Positions 44,040 to 51,104 of a stretch of DNA of 64,000 nt are shown here, piece by piece. Below the pieces are notes generated by a model. That model did not search any database, had not been told where the DNA came from, and saw only the letters and a program-made list of their open reading frames with translations. This DNA comes from RPQJ01 sp963706535. GTDB lineage: Bacteria; Pseudomonadota; Gammaproteobacteria; Steroidobacterales; Steroidobacteraceae. Each line of letters starts with the position of its first letter. Position 1 is the first letter of the stretch. Where the stretch lies: the NCBI GenBank assembly GCA_963706535.1, contig CAVPMU010000006.1, positions 62,001 through 126,000 of the forward strand, read 5' to 3'. The position numbers were made by a program, and so were the translations under genes.

Positions 44040-44887
44040 ACGCGCCGCTGCGCCGCTTCGAGCGTGTTCTTCATCAGCATGGCGACGGTCATGGGACCGA
44101 CGCCGCCCGGCACGGGCGTGATCCAGCTCGCCCGCTCGCGCGCGGAATCGAACTGGACGTCGCCGCAGAGCTTGCCGTCCGGCATGCGATTGATGCCCAC
44201 GTCCACCACGACCGCACCCCGGCGGATCCAGTCGCCCGGGATGAGTCCCGGCTTGCCGACGGCGACCACCAGCAGTTCGGCCTCGGCGACATGCGCGCGG
44301 AGGTCGGCCGTGAAGCGATGGCATACCGTCACCGTCGCTCCGGCGAGCATCAGCTCGAGCGCCATCGGGCGGCCGACGAGGTTGGAGGCGCCGACGACCA
44401 CCGCGTTCTGGCCCTTGGCCGGCAGTCCCAGGTACTCGAGCATGCGGATCACGCCATAGGGCGTGCAGGGGCGCATCAGCGGGTTGCGCAGCGCCAGGCG
44501 ACCGACATTGAAGGGATGGAACCCGTCGACGTCCTTCCCGGGTGAGATGGCCTCGATGATCACCCGTTCGTCGATGTGGTCGGGCAGCGGCACCTGCACC
44601 AGGATGCCGTCGATCGTGTCGTCGGCGTTCAGCCGCTCGATCAGGCTCAGGAGCTCCGTCTGGGTGGCGGAGTGGGGCAGGTCGAGGCTGACCGAGACGA
44701 AACCGCATTCCTCGCAGGCGGCACGCTTGTTGCGTACGTAGATGTGGGACGCCGGGTCGTCGCCCACCAGCACCACGGCGAGCCCGGGGCGGCGCTTGCC
44801 CTGCGCCGCGAGCCGGTCGCTCGCCTCGCGAACCTCGCGCCGGAACACGGCGGCGATGGCTTTTCCGTCGATGATCTTGGCCGTCAT
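44036..44887 (-). CDS. folD: Bifunctional methylenetetrahydrofolate dehydrogenase/cyclohydrolase
   Basis: A 283-residue cytoplasmic enzyme interconverting 5,10-methylene- and 10-formyl-tetrahydrofolate with NADP. The catalytic lysine block is ASHIYVRNKRAACEECG, the substrate loop is DGILVQVPLPDHID, and the cofactor-binding motif is NAVVVGASNLVGRPMALEL. PGGVGPMTVAMLMKNTLEAA ends the protein. It is convergent with cysS with a shared CTAG. Together with folE2 and folC it makes three folate genes in the window, though not in one operon. Confidence 0.96.
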   Translation of the reverse strand: MTAKIIDGKAIAAVFRREVREASDRLAAQGKRRPGLAVVLVGDDPASHIYVRNKRAACEECGFVSVSLDLPHSATQTELLSLIERLNADDTIDGILVQVPLPDHIDERVIIEAISPGKDVDGFHPFNVGRLALRNPLMRPCTPYGVIRMLEYLGLPAKGQNAVVVGASNLVGRPMALELMLAGATVTVCHRFTADLRAHVAEAELLVVAVGKPGLIPGDWIRRGAVVVDVGINRMPDGKLCGDVQFDSARERASWITPVPGGVGPMTVAMLMKNTLEAAQRRV

Positions 44888-44941
44888 CCGCGCATTCTGG
44901 CATGCCGGCCGCCAGGCGAACGAGGCCGTGTGTAATGCAAA

Positions 44942-44970
44942 TTGACCTCGGTGGGGGCGGTCCGTATGAT
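44942..44970 (+). promoter_or_regulatory. Promoter of the tRNA operon
   Basis: TTGACC (44942-44947) and TATGAT (44965-44970) with 17-base spacing, followed by the GC-rich discriminator TCCGCCTCCC. GC-rich discriminators are typical of stringently controlled stable-RNA promoters. The first tRNA starts 70 bases downstream. Confidence 0.75.
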
Positions 44971-45039
44971 TCCGCCTCCCGTGCAGGGCCCGTCCGGTGA
45001 CGGATTGGCCTCAGGCGGCGACCGCAGGTCGGTGCAGGG

Positions 45040-45116
45040 CGGGGCATGGCGCAGTCTGGTAGCGCATCTGCTTTGGGAGCAGAGGGTCGGGGGTTCGAAT
45101 CCCTCTGCCCCGACCA
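45040..45116 (+). tRNA. tRNA-Pro (anticodon TGG)
   Basis: A 77-base cloverleaf with an encoded CCA end. The acceptor stem CGGGGCA pairs with TGCCCCG. The anticodon arm is TCTGC-TTTGGGA-GCAGA, giving anticodon TGG. The T arm has GGGTTCGAATCCC. It is the first of four tRNA genes read from one promoter. Confidence 0.97.
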
Positions 45117-45140
45117 TCCGGACGGCGGCCTCGGACGAAT

Positions 45141-45217
45141 GCGCCCGTAGCTCAGCCGGATAGAGCATCGGCCTTCTAAGCCGAGGGTCGCAGGTTCGAG
45201 TCCTGCCGGGCGCGCCA
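45141..45217 (+). tRNA. tRNA-Arg (anticodon TCT)
   Basis: A 77-base cloverleaf with an encoded CCA end. The acceptor stem GCGCCCG pairs with CGGGCGC. The anticodon loop CTTCTAA gives TCT, reading AGA/AGG, rare codons in such a GC-rich genome. The T loop is GTTCGAGTC. Confidence 0.97.
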
Positions 45218-45247
45218 GGCTTCGGGTGTTTGATTCCGCCGGACGAT

Positions 45248-45324
45248 GGTGGACGTAGCTCAGTTGGTAGAGCCCCGGGTTGTGGTCCCGGCTGTCGTGG
45301 GTTCGAGTCCCATCGTCCACCCCA
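45248..45324 (+). tRNA. tRNA-His (anticodon GTG)
   Basis: A cloverleaf with encoded CCA. The acceptor stem GTGGACG pairs with CGTCCAC. The anticodon loop TTGTGGT gives GTG. The base before the stem (45248) is G, which would be the extra G-1 of tRNA-His opposite the C discriminator. Confidence 0.96.
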
Positions 45325-45332
45325 CTTCGCGT

Positions 45333-45408
45333 GGGCCGTTAGCTCAGTTGGTAGAGCTGCTGACTCTTAATCAGTAGGTCGTAGGTTCGAGTCCTACACG
45401 GCCCACCA
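45333..45408 (+). tRNA. tRNA-Lys (anticodon CTT)
   Basis: A 76-base cloverleaf with encoded CCA. The acceptor stem GGGCCGT pairs with ACGGCCC. The anticodon arm CTGA-CTCTTAA-TCAG gives CTT, reading AAG. It is only eight bases from tRNA-His and is the last of the group. Confidence 0.96.
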
Positions 45409-45446
45409 TTCTCCGCATCCGGTTCTCCGATTCCCCAGAAAAGAAC

Positions 45447-45466
45447 CGGGCGGCTCACGCCGCCCG
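45447..45466 (+). terminator. Hairpin after the tRNA operon
   Basis: CGGGCGGC-TCAC-GCCGCCCG is a perfect 8-bp stem with a four-base loop, 39 bases after tRNA-Lys. There is no long T-run, so it may also act as a processing end. Confidence 0.55.
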
Positions 45467-45477
45467 CTCCTCTGTGC

Positions 45478-45496
45478 CGCGGCAGGTCCTGCCGCG
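45478..45496 (-). terminator. Hairpin after the TonB receptor gene
   Basis: CGCGGCAGG-T-CCTGCCGCG is a perfect inverted repeat 11 bases beyond the stop of the TonB-dependent receptor gene. It is likely to end or protect that transcript. Confidence 0.45.
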
Positions 45497-45507
45497 AGCT
45501 TGCCCCG

Positions 45508-48087
45508 TCAGAACTTGTAGCTCACGTCCACGCCCCAGGCTGCGCCGGGCGAGTCGTGGATGAAGGAACCACCGAACTCCGGCGCGGGGATGATGTCCTG
45601 CAGGTAGTCCTCATCCGTGATGTTCTTGCCCCAGCCGGTGACGGCCCAGCGCTCCCCCTCCAGCCCGACGCGCAGGTTCAGCGCCTGGTACGGGTCACGC
45701 TTCTGCTTCGAGAAATCGCCCTGACCGAAGTTGAAGTACGTGAAGAGGTTCGGCAGGCGTTCGTCCTGGACCGGGTGGAACCACGTCTCGCCGACGAAGC
45801 TCGCGTCGAGTCGGACGAGCAGATTGACGCTGTCGGCAACCGGATAGTTGAACTCGGCGCCGAGGTTGCCCGTGTACTCGGGCGCGTAAGGCACCTTGTT
45901 GTCCTTGGTGTACGGTCGGCCGTTGTACTTGTCGATGGTGCTGTCGGTGTAGCCGACGCCGCCGTAGAGCGAGAGGTGGTCGCCGATCTTGACGCGGCCG
46001 TCGAGTTCGAAGCCCGTCAGCGTCACCTCGTCGATGTTGGTGACGGCGCGCAGCAGGCCGAACGGACCGGCGAAGAAGTTGAAGAACTGCATGTCGTCGA
46101 CCTTGGTGTAGAACACCGCGCCGTTCAGGCTGATCGTGCGGTCGGCGAACAAAGACTTGAAACCCAGCTCCGCGGCCCTCGAGACTTCTTTCTTGTAGTC
46201 ATCGTTCACTGCGGTGATGTTCAGCACGGAGCCATCGCCGCAGGCCGGTGGCGTAAAGGAGGAGCCGAGGCATAGCGGCGTGAACCCGGCGAGGCCGTAG
46301 GCGAACGCGATCGTCGCCGCGCTGCCGGAGGAATTGAAGCCGCCACTGCGGAAGCCGTAACCGTAGGAAGCGTAGACGGTGATGTCGTCAGTGGCTTTCC
46401 AGTTGGCGGACAGCTTGGGCTGCAGCTGGCTGTAGCTCTTGCTGCGGCCCGGGATGCCGGCGGTAGCGAAATCCTCGGTCACCGTATACGCGGGATTGAT
46501 GTACGGCTGCCCGGAATCTGGCGGATACCAGATGGCGCCGAAGTCCGGGGTCTGCGAGCGGCAGTCGGTCGTATTGGTGGCCGTGCAGAGCGGCACGTTG
46601 TTGTCGACCGAGCGATCCTCGTAATCGTAGCGCAGCGCCAGCGCGAGCTCGAGATTGTCGACGACGTTGTATGCGAGCTGACCGAACACCGCGTAAACCT
46701 TGCTGTTGAAGTCGTCGTCGTACAACAGGTCCGTGGGGTTGGATCCACCCCAGCGGATGAACGCTTCCGCCCTCATGCCCTGGTTCAGGTCCGCGCCCTG
46801 CGAGACCACCACGTGACGGTCGATGTTGGCGAAGTACATGCCACCCAGCCAGCGCAGCCGTTGATCTCCCGGCGAAGTCAGGCGGACTTCGAAGCTCATG
46901 TCCTCCTGGTCGCGCTGCTGGTACTGGTAGCCGTCGCAGGTGGTGGGTCCGTACGGCGGCAGGAAGGAAGTGAGGATGTCGGGTGCCGGATTGCCGTAGT
47001 TGAACGGGGGTGGTATGGGCGTGTCCCCGGCGCGGGCGACGAAGGTCTCCTGGCAGACCGGGTTCAGCGCGTAGAGGTAGAACGCACCGCTCGCGCCGTC
47101 GGTCAGGAAGTAGTTGGTCTGGTCGTTGTAGGCGATGTAGCTGGTCAGCGTACCGGGGCCGACTTCCCAGTCACCTTTCAGCGACAGGTTGACATTCTGC
47201 TGCTCGTTCTCCGGCTTGATGTTGTTCAGGTACACGAACTGGTGATCGTTCGGGTCTTCGTTCAGTGCTCCGAAGTCCGTTGCGTCCGCCGCGTCCTTCA
47301 AAGCGATCGATGCGTTGTAGTTGATCGCGCCCGAGCTCATCTCGGAGTACCTGGCCTTGAAGTCCATGTCTCCACCGGCCAGAGCGAACACCATGCGCCC
47401 TTCCACGCCTGACTCCTCGAAGTAGTCGACGCAGTCGTCGCAATTGAGCAGGCTGTTCTCGAACTGGCCGTCGGTGTGCGTCGTGTAGGCCTGCAGGGAT
47501 CCTTTCAAGCCGGCGGCGAGCGGGCCGCCCGCGTAGAAGCTCCCGTTGTACGTGTTGTCCGTGCCATAGCCAGCCTTCACCTCGCCGCCGAACTCGTCGC
47601 CCGGCTTGCGAGTCGTGATGATCATCGCGCCGGCCACTGCGTTGCGGCCGTATACCGCGCCTTGAGGGCCCTTGAGGATTTCGATCTGCGTGAGCCCGAC
47701 CAGTTCGCGGTTCAGGGCCATGGAGTTGGTTTGCAGCACGCCGTCGACGACCAGCGCGAAGTTGGTCTCGGCGTCGCGGCCCGTGTTGATGCCGCGGATG
47801 TTGACCTGCATGTCGCCGGCCTCCGCCGCATGCACCACGGACACGCCGGGCGTCAGTGCGATGAAGTCCTGCGGGCGCTCGATGCCGGCGCTGGTGATCT
47901 CGGTCTGCGTGAACGCCGTGATGGTGACCGGAACGTCCTGGATGTTCTCCTCGCGCTGGCGAGCAGTGACCACGATTTCCTCCAGCGGCGCCTGCTGGTC
48001 CGCGGCTTGGATCACCGCCGGGACCGCGACCAACGATGCGGCGTGAGCAGCCGCGAGCGCGTAGATGCGCGACGTATGCATTTTCAC
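45508..48087 (-). CDS. TonB-dependent outer-membrane receptor
   Basis: An 859-residue beta-barrel receptor. It starts at GTG 48087 with AGGGG seven bases upstream; an ATG two codons later is possible. A signal peptide (about 1-30, ending VIQA) is followed by the TonB box EEIVVTARQREENIQDVPVTITAF, the plug domain (DFIALTPGVSV...ILKGPQGAVYGRNAVAGAMIITTRKP) and the barrel, ending in VDVSYKF with the terminal aromatic residue needed for membrane insertion. No FecA-type signalling extension. The type is the one common in sphingomonads and Steroidobacter-like bacteria for organic substrates; its ligand is unknown, but it is the last gene of the leftward catabolic operon. Confidence 0.93.
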   Translation of the reverse strand: MKMHTSRIYALAAAHAASLVAVPAVIQAADQQAPLEEIVVTARQREENIQDVPVTITAFTQTEITSAGIERPQDFIALTPGVSVVHAAEAGDMQVNIRGINTGRDAETNFALVVDGVLQTNSMALNRELVGLTQIEILKGPQGAVYGRNAVAGAMIITTRKPGDEFGGEVKAGYGTDNTYNGSFYAGGPLAAGLKGSLQAYTTHTDGQFENSLLNCDDCVDYFEESGVEGRMVFALAGGDMDFKARYSEMSSGAINYNASIALKDAADATDFGALNEDPNDHQFVYLNNIKPENEQQNVNLSLKGDWEVGPGTLTSYIAYNDQTNYFLTDGASGAFYLYALNPVCQETFVARAGDTPIPPPFNYGNPAPDILTSFLPPYGPTTCDGYQYQQRDQEDMSFEVRLTSPGDQRLRWLGGMYFANIDRHVVVSQGADLNQGMRAEAFIRWGGSNPTDLLYDDDFNSKVYAVFGQLAYNVVDNLELALALRYDYEDRSVDNNVPLCTATNTTDCRSQTPDFGAIWYPPDSGQPYINPAYTVTEDFATAGIPGRSKSYSQLQPKLSANWKATDDITVYASYGYGFRSGGFNSSGSAATIAFAYGLAGFTPLCLGSSFTPPACGDGSVLNITAVNDDYKKEVSRAAELGFKSLFADRTISLNGAVFYTKVDDMQFFNFFAGPFGLLRAVTNIDEVTLTGFELDGRVKIGDHLSLYGGVGYTDSTIDKYNGRPYTKDNKVPYAPEYTGNLGAEFNYPVADSVNLLVRLDASFVGETWFHPVQDERLPNLFTYFNFGQGDFSKQKRDPYQALNLRVGLEGERWAVTGWGKNITDEDYLQDIIPAPEFGGSFIHDSPGAAWGVDVSYKF

Positions 48088-48100
48088 TTGAATTCCCCTT

Positions 48101-48754
48101 TTAATGAGCACCAGCAAGGCGGGCCAGGTAAGCCTTGGTCGACTCCAGGTCCACGACCTCCGCGTACTTTGCCTGCAGGTCGAACAGGTTGGCCTCGTGA
48201 GGCCCCGAAGCGCGGTCTCCCACGGCATCGCGAACGACGACCGGGATGAACCCGTGCTGGCAGCAGTCGACCGCGGTGGCGCGCACGCAACCACTGGTCG
48301 AGACGCCGCCGATCAGCACCGTGTCGATCCCCAGCGACGTAAGTGTCGAGGCGAGCGAGGTGCCGAAGAAGGCACTCGCGTACTGCTTCGTGATCAGAGT
48401 TTCACCGGGCGCGGGCGCGACCCCCGGCGCGAAGCCGGTGAGTTCGGGGTGCCGGCCCGCCTCGAAGACGGATAGCGCCGGGAGCTTCCTCGTGAAGACG
48501 CCGCCGTCGCGGCCCCCCGGCTGATAGGCCACGTTGGTGTGCACGACCGGGATCGCGGCGCCGCGCGCCGCATGCAGCAATTCGATGGCACCGCGCAGCG
48601 CGTCCTGGCAGCCCTCGCCACCGAACAACGGCGACCCCTCGGCGAAATACGCGTTTACCAGGTCGAGCAGCACGAGCGCCGGCCGGCGGCCGAAGTCGAG
48701 CCGGTGCATGAAGCCACCGCGCGCGTAGTTCTCGTGGAGCGTGTCCGCGGCCAT
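48101..48754 (-). CDS. Isochorismatase-fold cysteine hydrolase, N-carbamoylsarcosine-amidase-like
   Basis: A 217-residue hydrolase with the Asp-Lys-Cys triad of the family: Asp31 in LVLLDLVNAYF, Lys123 in TLITKQYASAFFGTSL and Cys156 in GGVSTSGCVRATAVDC. The spacing between Lys and Cys (33 residues) is the same as in N-carbamoylsarcosine amidase as I recall it. Such enzymes cleave amides, releasing ammonia and often carbon dioxide. A ureido or amide product of the HyuA/HyuB reaction is a plausible substrate. Its ATG overlaps the CaiB stop by one base and the TonB receptor gene follows 13 bases later. Confidence 0.85.
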   Translation of the reverse strand: MAADTLHENYARGGFMHRLDFGRRPALVLLDLVNAYFAEGSPLFGGEGCQDALRGAIELLHAARGAAIPVVHTNVAYQPGGRDGGVFTRKLPALSVFEAGRHPELTGFAPGVAPAPGETLITKQYASAFFGTSLASTLTSLGIDTVLIGGVSTSGCVRATAVDCCQHGFIPVVVRDAVGDRASGPHEANLFDLQAKYAEVVDLESTKAYLARLAGAH

Positions 48755-49968
48755 CAGACCACTCGCCTGGCTTTCAGCGCGGCCAGGCTGTCGGCCGACA
48801 GGCCGAGCAGGTCGCGGTAAACCTCGTCATTGTGCTGCCCGATTTCGGGAGCGGGCGCCCGCACGCGCCCCGGGGTCGCCGACAGCTTCGGGGCCACGTT
48901 CTGCATCCGCAGTCGCCCAAAAGCAGGATGGGGCGTCGAAACGATCGCCTCGCGCGCCTTGAAGTGCTCGTCTTCGAGCATCTCGGGTGCGCGGTAGATC
49001 AGCCCGGAAGGCACTGCGGTCTCGGGTCGCGCGAGGAGCTCGAGCACTTCCCGGGTGCCGAGCGAGGACGTCCAGCGGCCGATGCGCGCATCGAGCTCCG
49101 CCTGGCGTGCCCCGCGCGCCTGGTGCGTTGCGTAACGCGGATCCCCTGCGAGTTCGGGCTCGCCCATCGCGAGCGCGAGTCTCGCGAACACCGTGTCCTG
49201 GTTGGCGGCGATCAGCACGAGTCCATTGCGGGTCGGGTACACGTTCGACGGTGCGACGTTGGGGAGGATGGCCCCGGTGCGTTCGCGAATGAACCCACGC
49301 TGGTCGTAGTCGGTGATCAGCGACTCCATCATCGCAAGCACGGCCTCGTAGATCGCCGAGTCGACGACCTGGCCGCGGCCGGTCTGCTCACGATAGTGGA
49401 GGGCGGAAAGGGCACCGAGGCACGCAAAGGTCGCGGCGAGGGAGTCGCCGATGCTGATGCCCATTCGCGATGGCGGGGTCGACGGATCGCCGACGACGTA
49501 TCTCAGGCCGCCCATGGCCTCGCCGATGGCGCCGAAGCCCGGATCGCGGGCGCGTGGTCCGGTCTGCCCGTACCCCGACACCCGGATCATGATCAGCCGG
49601 GGGTTGATGGCCGACAGCTCCTCCCAGCCGAGACCCCATTTCTCGAGCGTGCCGGGTCGAAAGTTCTCGATGAGCATGTCCGCCTTGGGGACCAGCGTCT
49701 TGAGCAGTTGCTGGCCCTCGGCGTGTCGCAGATCGAGCGTGATCGCCTTCTTGTTGCGCGCGACGACTGGCCACCAGAGCGACGGTTGGCCCTCCTGCTG
49801 CCGCCCCCAGACGCGCATCGGATCGCCTTGCCCGGGAGCCTCGATCTTTATGACCTCGGCTCCGAGATCGCCCAGCAGCTGGCCGCAGAAGGGACCCGCC
49901 AGCAGCGTCCCCAGCTCGAGCACTCGCAGGTCCGACAGGGGGCCGTTGGCGAAGGTCGAGTCGGTCAC
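48754..49968 (-). CDS. CaiB/BaiF family CoA-transferase
   Basis: A 404-residue class III CoA-transferase that moves CoA from a donor thioester to a free carboxylate. The N-terminal block LRVLELGTLLAGPFCGQLLGDLGAEVIKIEAPGQGDPMR and the active-site segment MGISIGDSLAATFACLGAL are present; the catalytic aspartate is at residue 175. GTG at 49968 was chosen because AGAGG stands just upstream; a longer reading would begin inside the operator. It heads the leftward operon, before the amidase and the receptor. Its acyl substrate is unknown. Confidence 0.9.
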   Translation of the reverse strand: MTDSTFANGPLSDLRVLELGTLLAGPFCGQLLGDLGAEVIKIEAPGQGDPMRVWGRQQEGQPSLWWPVVARNKKAITLDLRHAEGQQLLKTLVPKADMLIENFRPGTLEKWGLGWEELSAINPRLIMIRVSGYGQTGPRARDPGFGAIGEAMGGLRYVVGDPSTPPSRMGISIGDSLAATFACLGALSALHYREQTGRGQVVDSAIYEAVLAMMESLITDYDQRGFIRERTGAILPNVAPSNVYPTRNGLVLIAANQDTVFARLALAMGEPELAGDPRYATHQARGARQAELDARIGRWTSSLGTREVLELLARPETAVPSGLIYRAPEMLEDEHFKAREAIVSTPHPAFGRLRMQNVAPKLSATPGRVRAPAPEIGQHNDEVYRDLLGLSADSLAALKARRVV

Positions 49969-50000
49969 GGAGGCCTCTTGTGGGCGGTATCGCGCTCCGG

Positions 50001-50012
50001 ATTGTATACAAT
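50001..50012. promoter_or_regulatory. Palindromic operator 1 overlapping the leftward promoter
   Basis: ATTGTATACAAT is a perfect 12-bp palindrome with the core TTGTATACAA. On the minus strand it covers the -10 TATACA of a promoter whose -35 is TTGACC (complement 50027-50032) with 18-base spacing. The core fits the pattern bound by FadR/FCD-type GntR regulators. Confidence 0.75.
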
Positions 50013-50065
50013 GCATCCCGAGCAGCGGTCAAGTCTGCTGTAATCAACGCTTGATCTGGCCGTTT

Positions 50066-50075
50066 TTGTATACAA
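50066..50075. promoter_or_regulatory. Palindromic operator 2 upstream of the rightward operon
   Basis: TTGTATACAA, the same core as operator 1 with centres 64 bp apart, lies 39 bases before the ATG of the HMG-CoA-lyase-type gene. It contains a possible -10 (TATACA), so a bound repressor would block this operon too. Confidence 0.7.
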
Positions 50076-50113
50076 TCCTTCGGTATGGATGCCGCGACCG
50101 CGAGGACTCCAAC

Positions 50114-51037
50114 ATGACGCTGCGCCTGCCGGATGCCGTCGAGATCGTCGAGGTGGGCCCGCGCGACGGCCTGCAGAACGAGCCGACCGTCGTCACGACC
50201 GCGACCAAGGTCGAGTTCATCCGCCGGGCGATCGACGCGGGGTTGCGCCGCATCGAGGTAGCGAGCTTCGTCAATCCGAAGCGCGTGCCGCAGATGGCTG
50301 ACGCGGAGGCCGTGCTGTCCGCGTTGCCGAAGCGCGAGGACGTGCAATACGTCGGCCTGGTGCTGAACCACAAGGGAGTCGAGCGCGCAATCGCGGCGGG
50401 CTGCACCGAGATCGGGATGGCCGTGGTCGCGAGCGATACCTTCAACCAGCGCAACCAGGGCATGACGACGGAGGAGTCGATCGCGGCGTGGCTCGACATC
50501 GCCAGCGCCGCAAAGTCTGCCGGACTGCGCGCGCAGGTCACCGTTTCTGCGGCGTTCGGCTGCCCGTTCGAGGGCGACATTCCGGTGGCGCGCGTCGTCG
50601 AGGTCGCGCAGCGCGTCGCCGAGGCGGCGCCGTGCGAGATCGCGCTCGCCGACACGATCGGTGCGGGCGTGCCCGGCCAGGTCACGGAGATCGTCGGCCG
50701 CGTTCGAGAGGCTCTGCCCGGCATGGCGCTACGCTGCCATTTCCACAACACGCGTAATACCGGCCTCGCCAACGCCTACGCAGCGCTCGAGGCCGGCGTC
50801 GCCGTGCTGGACGGCAGCATAGGCGGTATCGGTGGCTGCCCGTTCGCTCCGGCAGCGACCGGCAACCTTCCGACGGAGGACTTGCTATACATGCTGACAC
50901 GGATGGGGGTGCGCACCGGGGTCGATCTCGAGGTGCTGATTGCCACGAGCTGCTGGCTGCAGGAGCAGCTCGGGCGTCCCGTGCCGGGGGCGCTCGTCAA
51001 GGCCGGCTCCTTCCCGAAGCGGCGCGCGGTCGGCTGA
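50114..51037 (+). CDS. Hydroxymethylglutaryl-CoA lyase family protein
   Basis: A 307-residue TIM-barrel lyase. HMG-CoA lyases split HMG-CoA into acetoacetate and acetyl-CoA. The substrate/metal motif EVGPRDGLQNE, RCHFHNTRNTG and the flexible loop GGIGGCPFAPAATGNLPTEDLLYML, with the catalytic cysteine near residue 242, are clear. The family also cleaves other 3-hydroxy-3-methyl acyl-CoAs. HyuA follows 67 bases later, and acetoacetyl-CoA synthetase, which would use acetoacetate, is encoded 6.3 kb away. ATG at 50114 has GAGG upstream. Confidence 0.92.
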   Translation: MTLRLPDAVEIVEVGPRDGLQNEPTVVTTATKVEFIRRAIDAGLRRIEVASFVNPKRVPQMADAEAVLSALPKREDVQYVGLVLNHKGVERAIAAGCTEIGMAVVASDTFNQRNQGMTTEESIAAWLDIASAAKSAGLRAQVTVSAAFGCPFEGDIPVARVVEVAQRVAEAAPCEIALADTIGAGVPGQVTEIVGRVREALPGMALRCHFHNTRNTGLANAYAALEAGVAVLDGSIGGIGGCPFAPAATGNLPTEDLLYMLTRMGVRTGVDLEVLIATSCWLQEQLGRPVPGALVKAGSFPKRRAVG

Positions 51038-51104
51038 GCGACTCGCGGGTACCTGGGGGACGTCGTTTGCTTCGTTCAATTGCATCGCAATCGTGGGGGC
51101 ACGC

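Noticed and set aside
45447..45507. Attachment site or island boundary at the tRNA cluster
   Set aside because: tRNA genes are classic insertion points, and an accessory locus follows, but I see no integrase and no repeated tRNA 3' end downstream.
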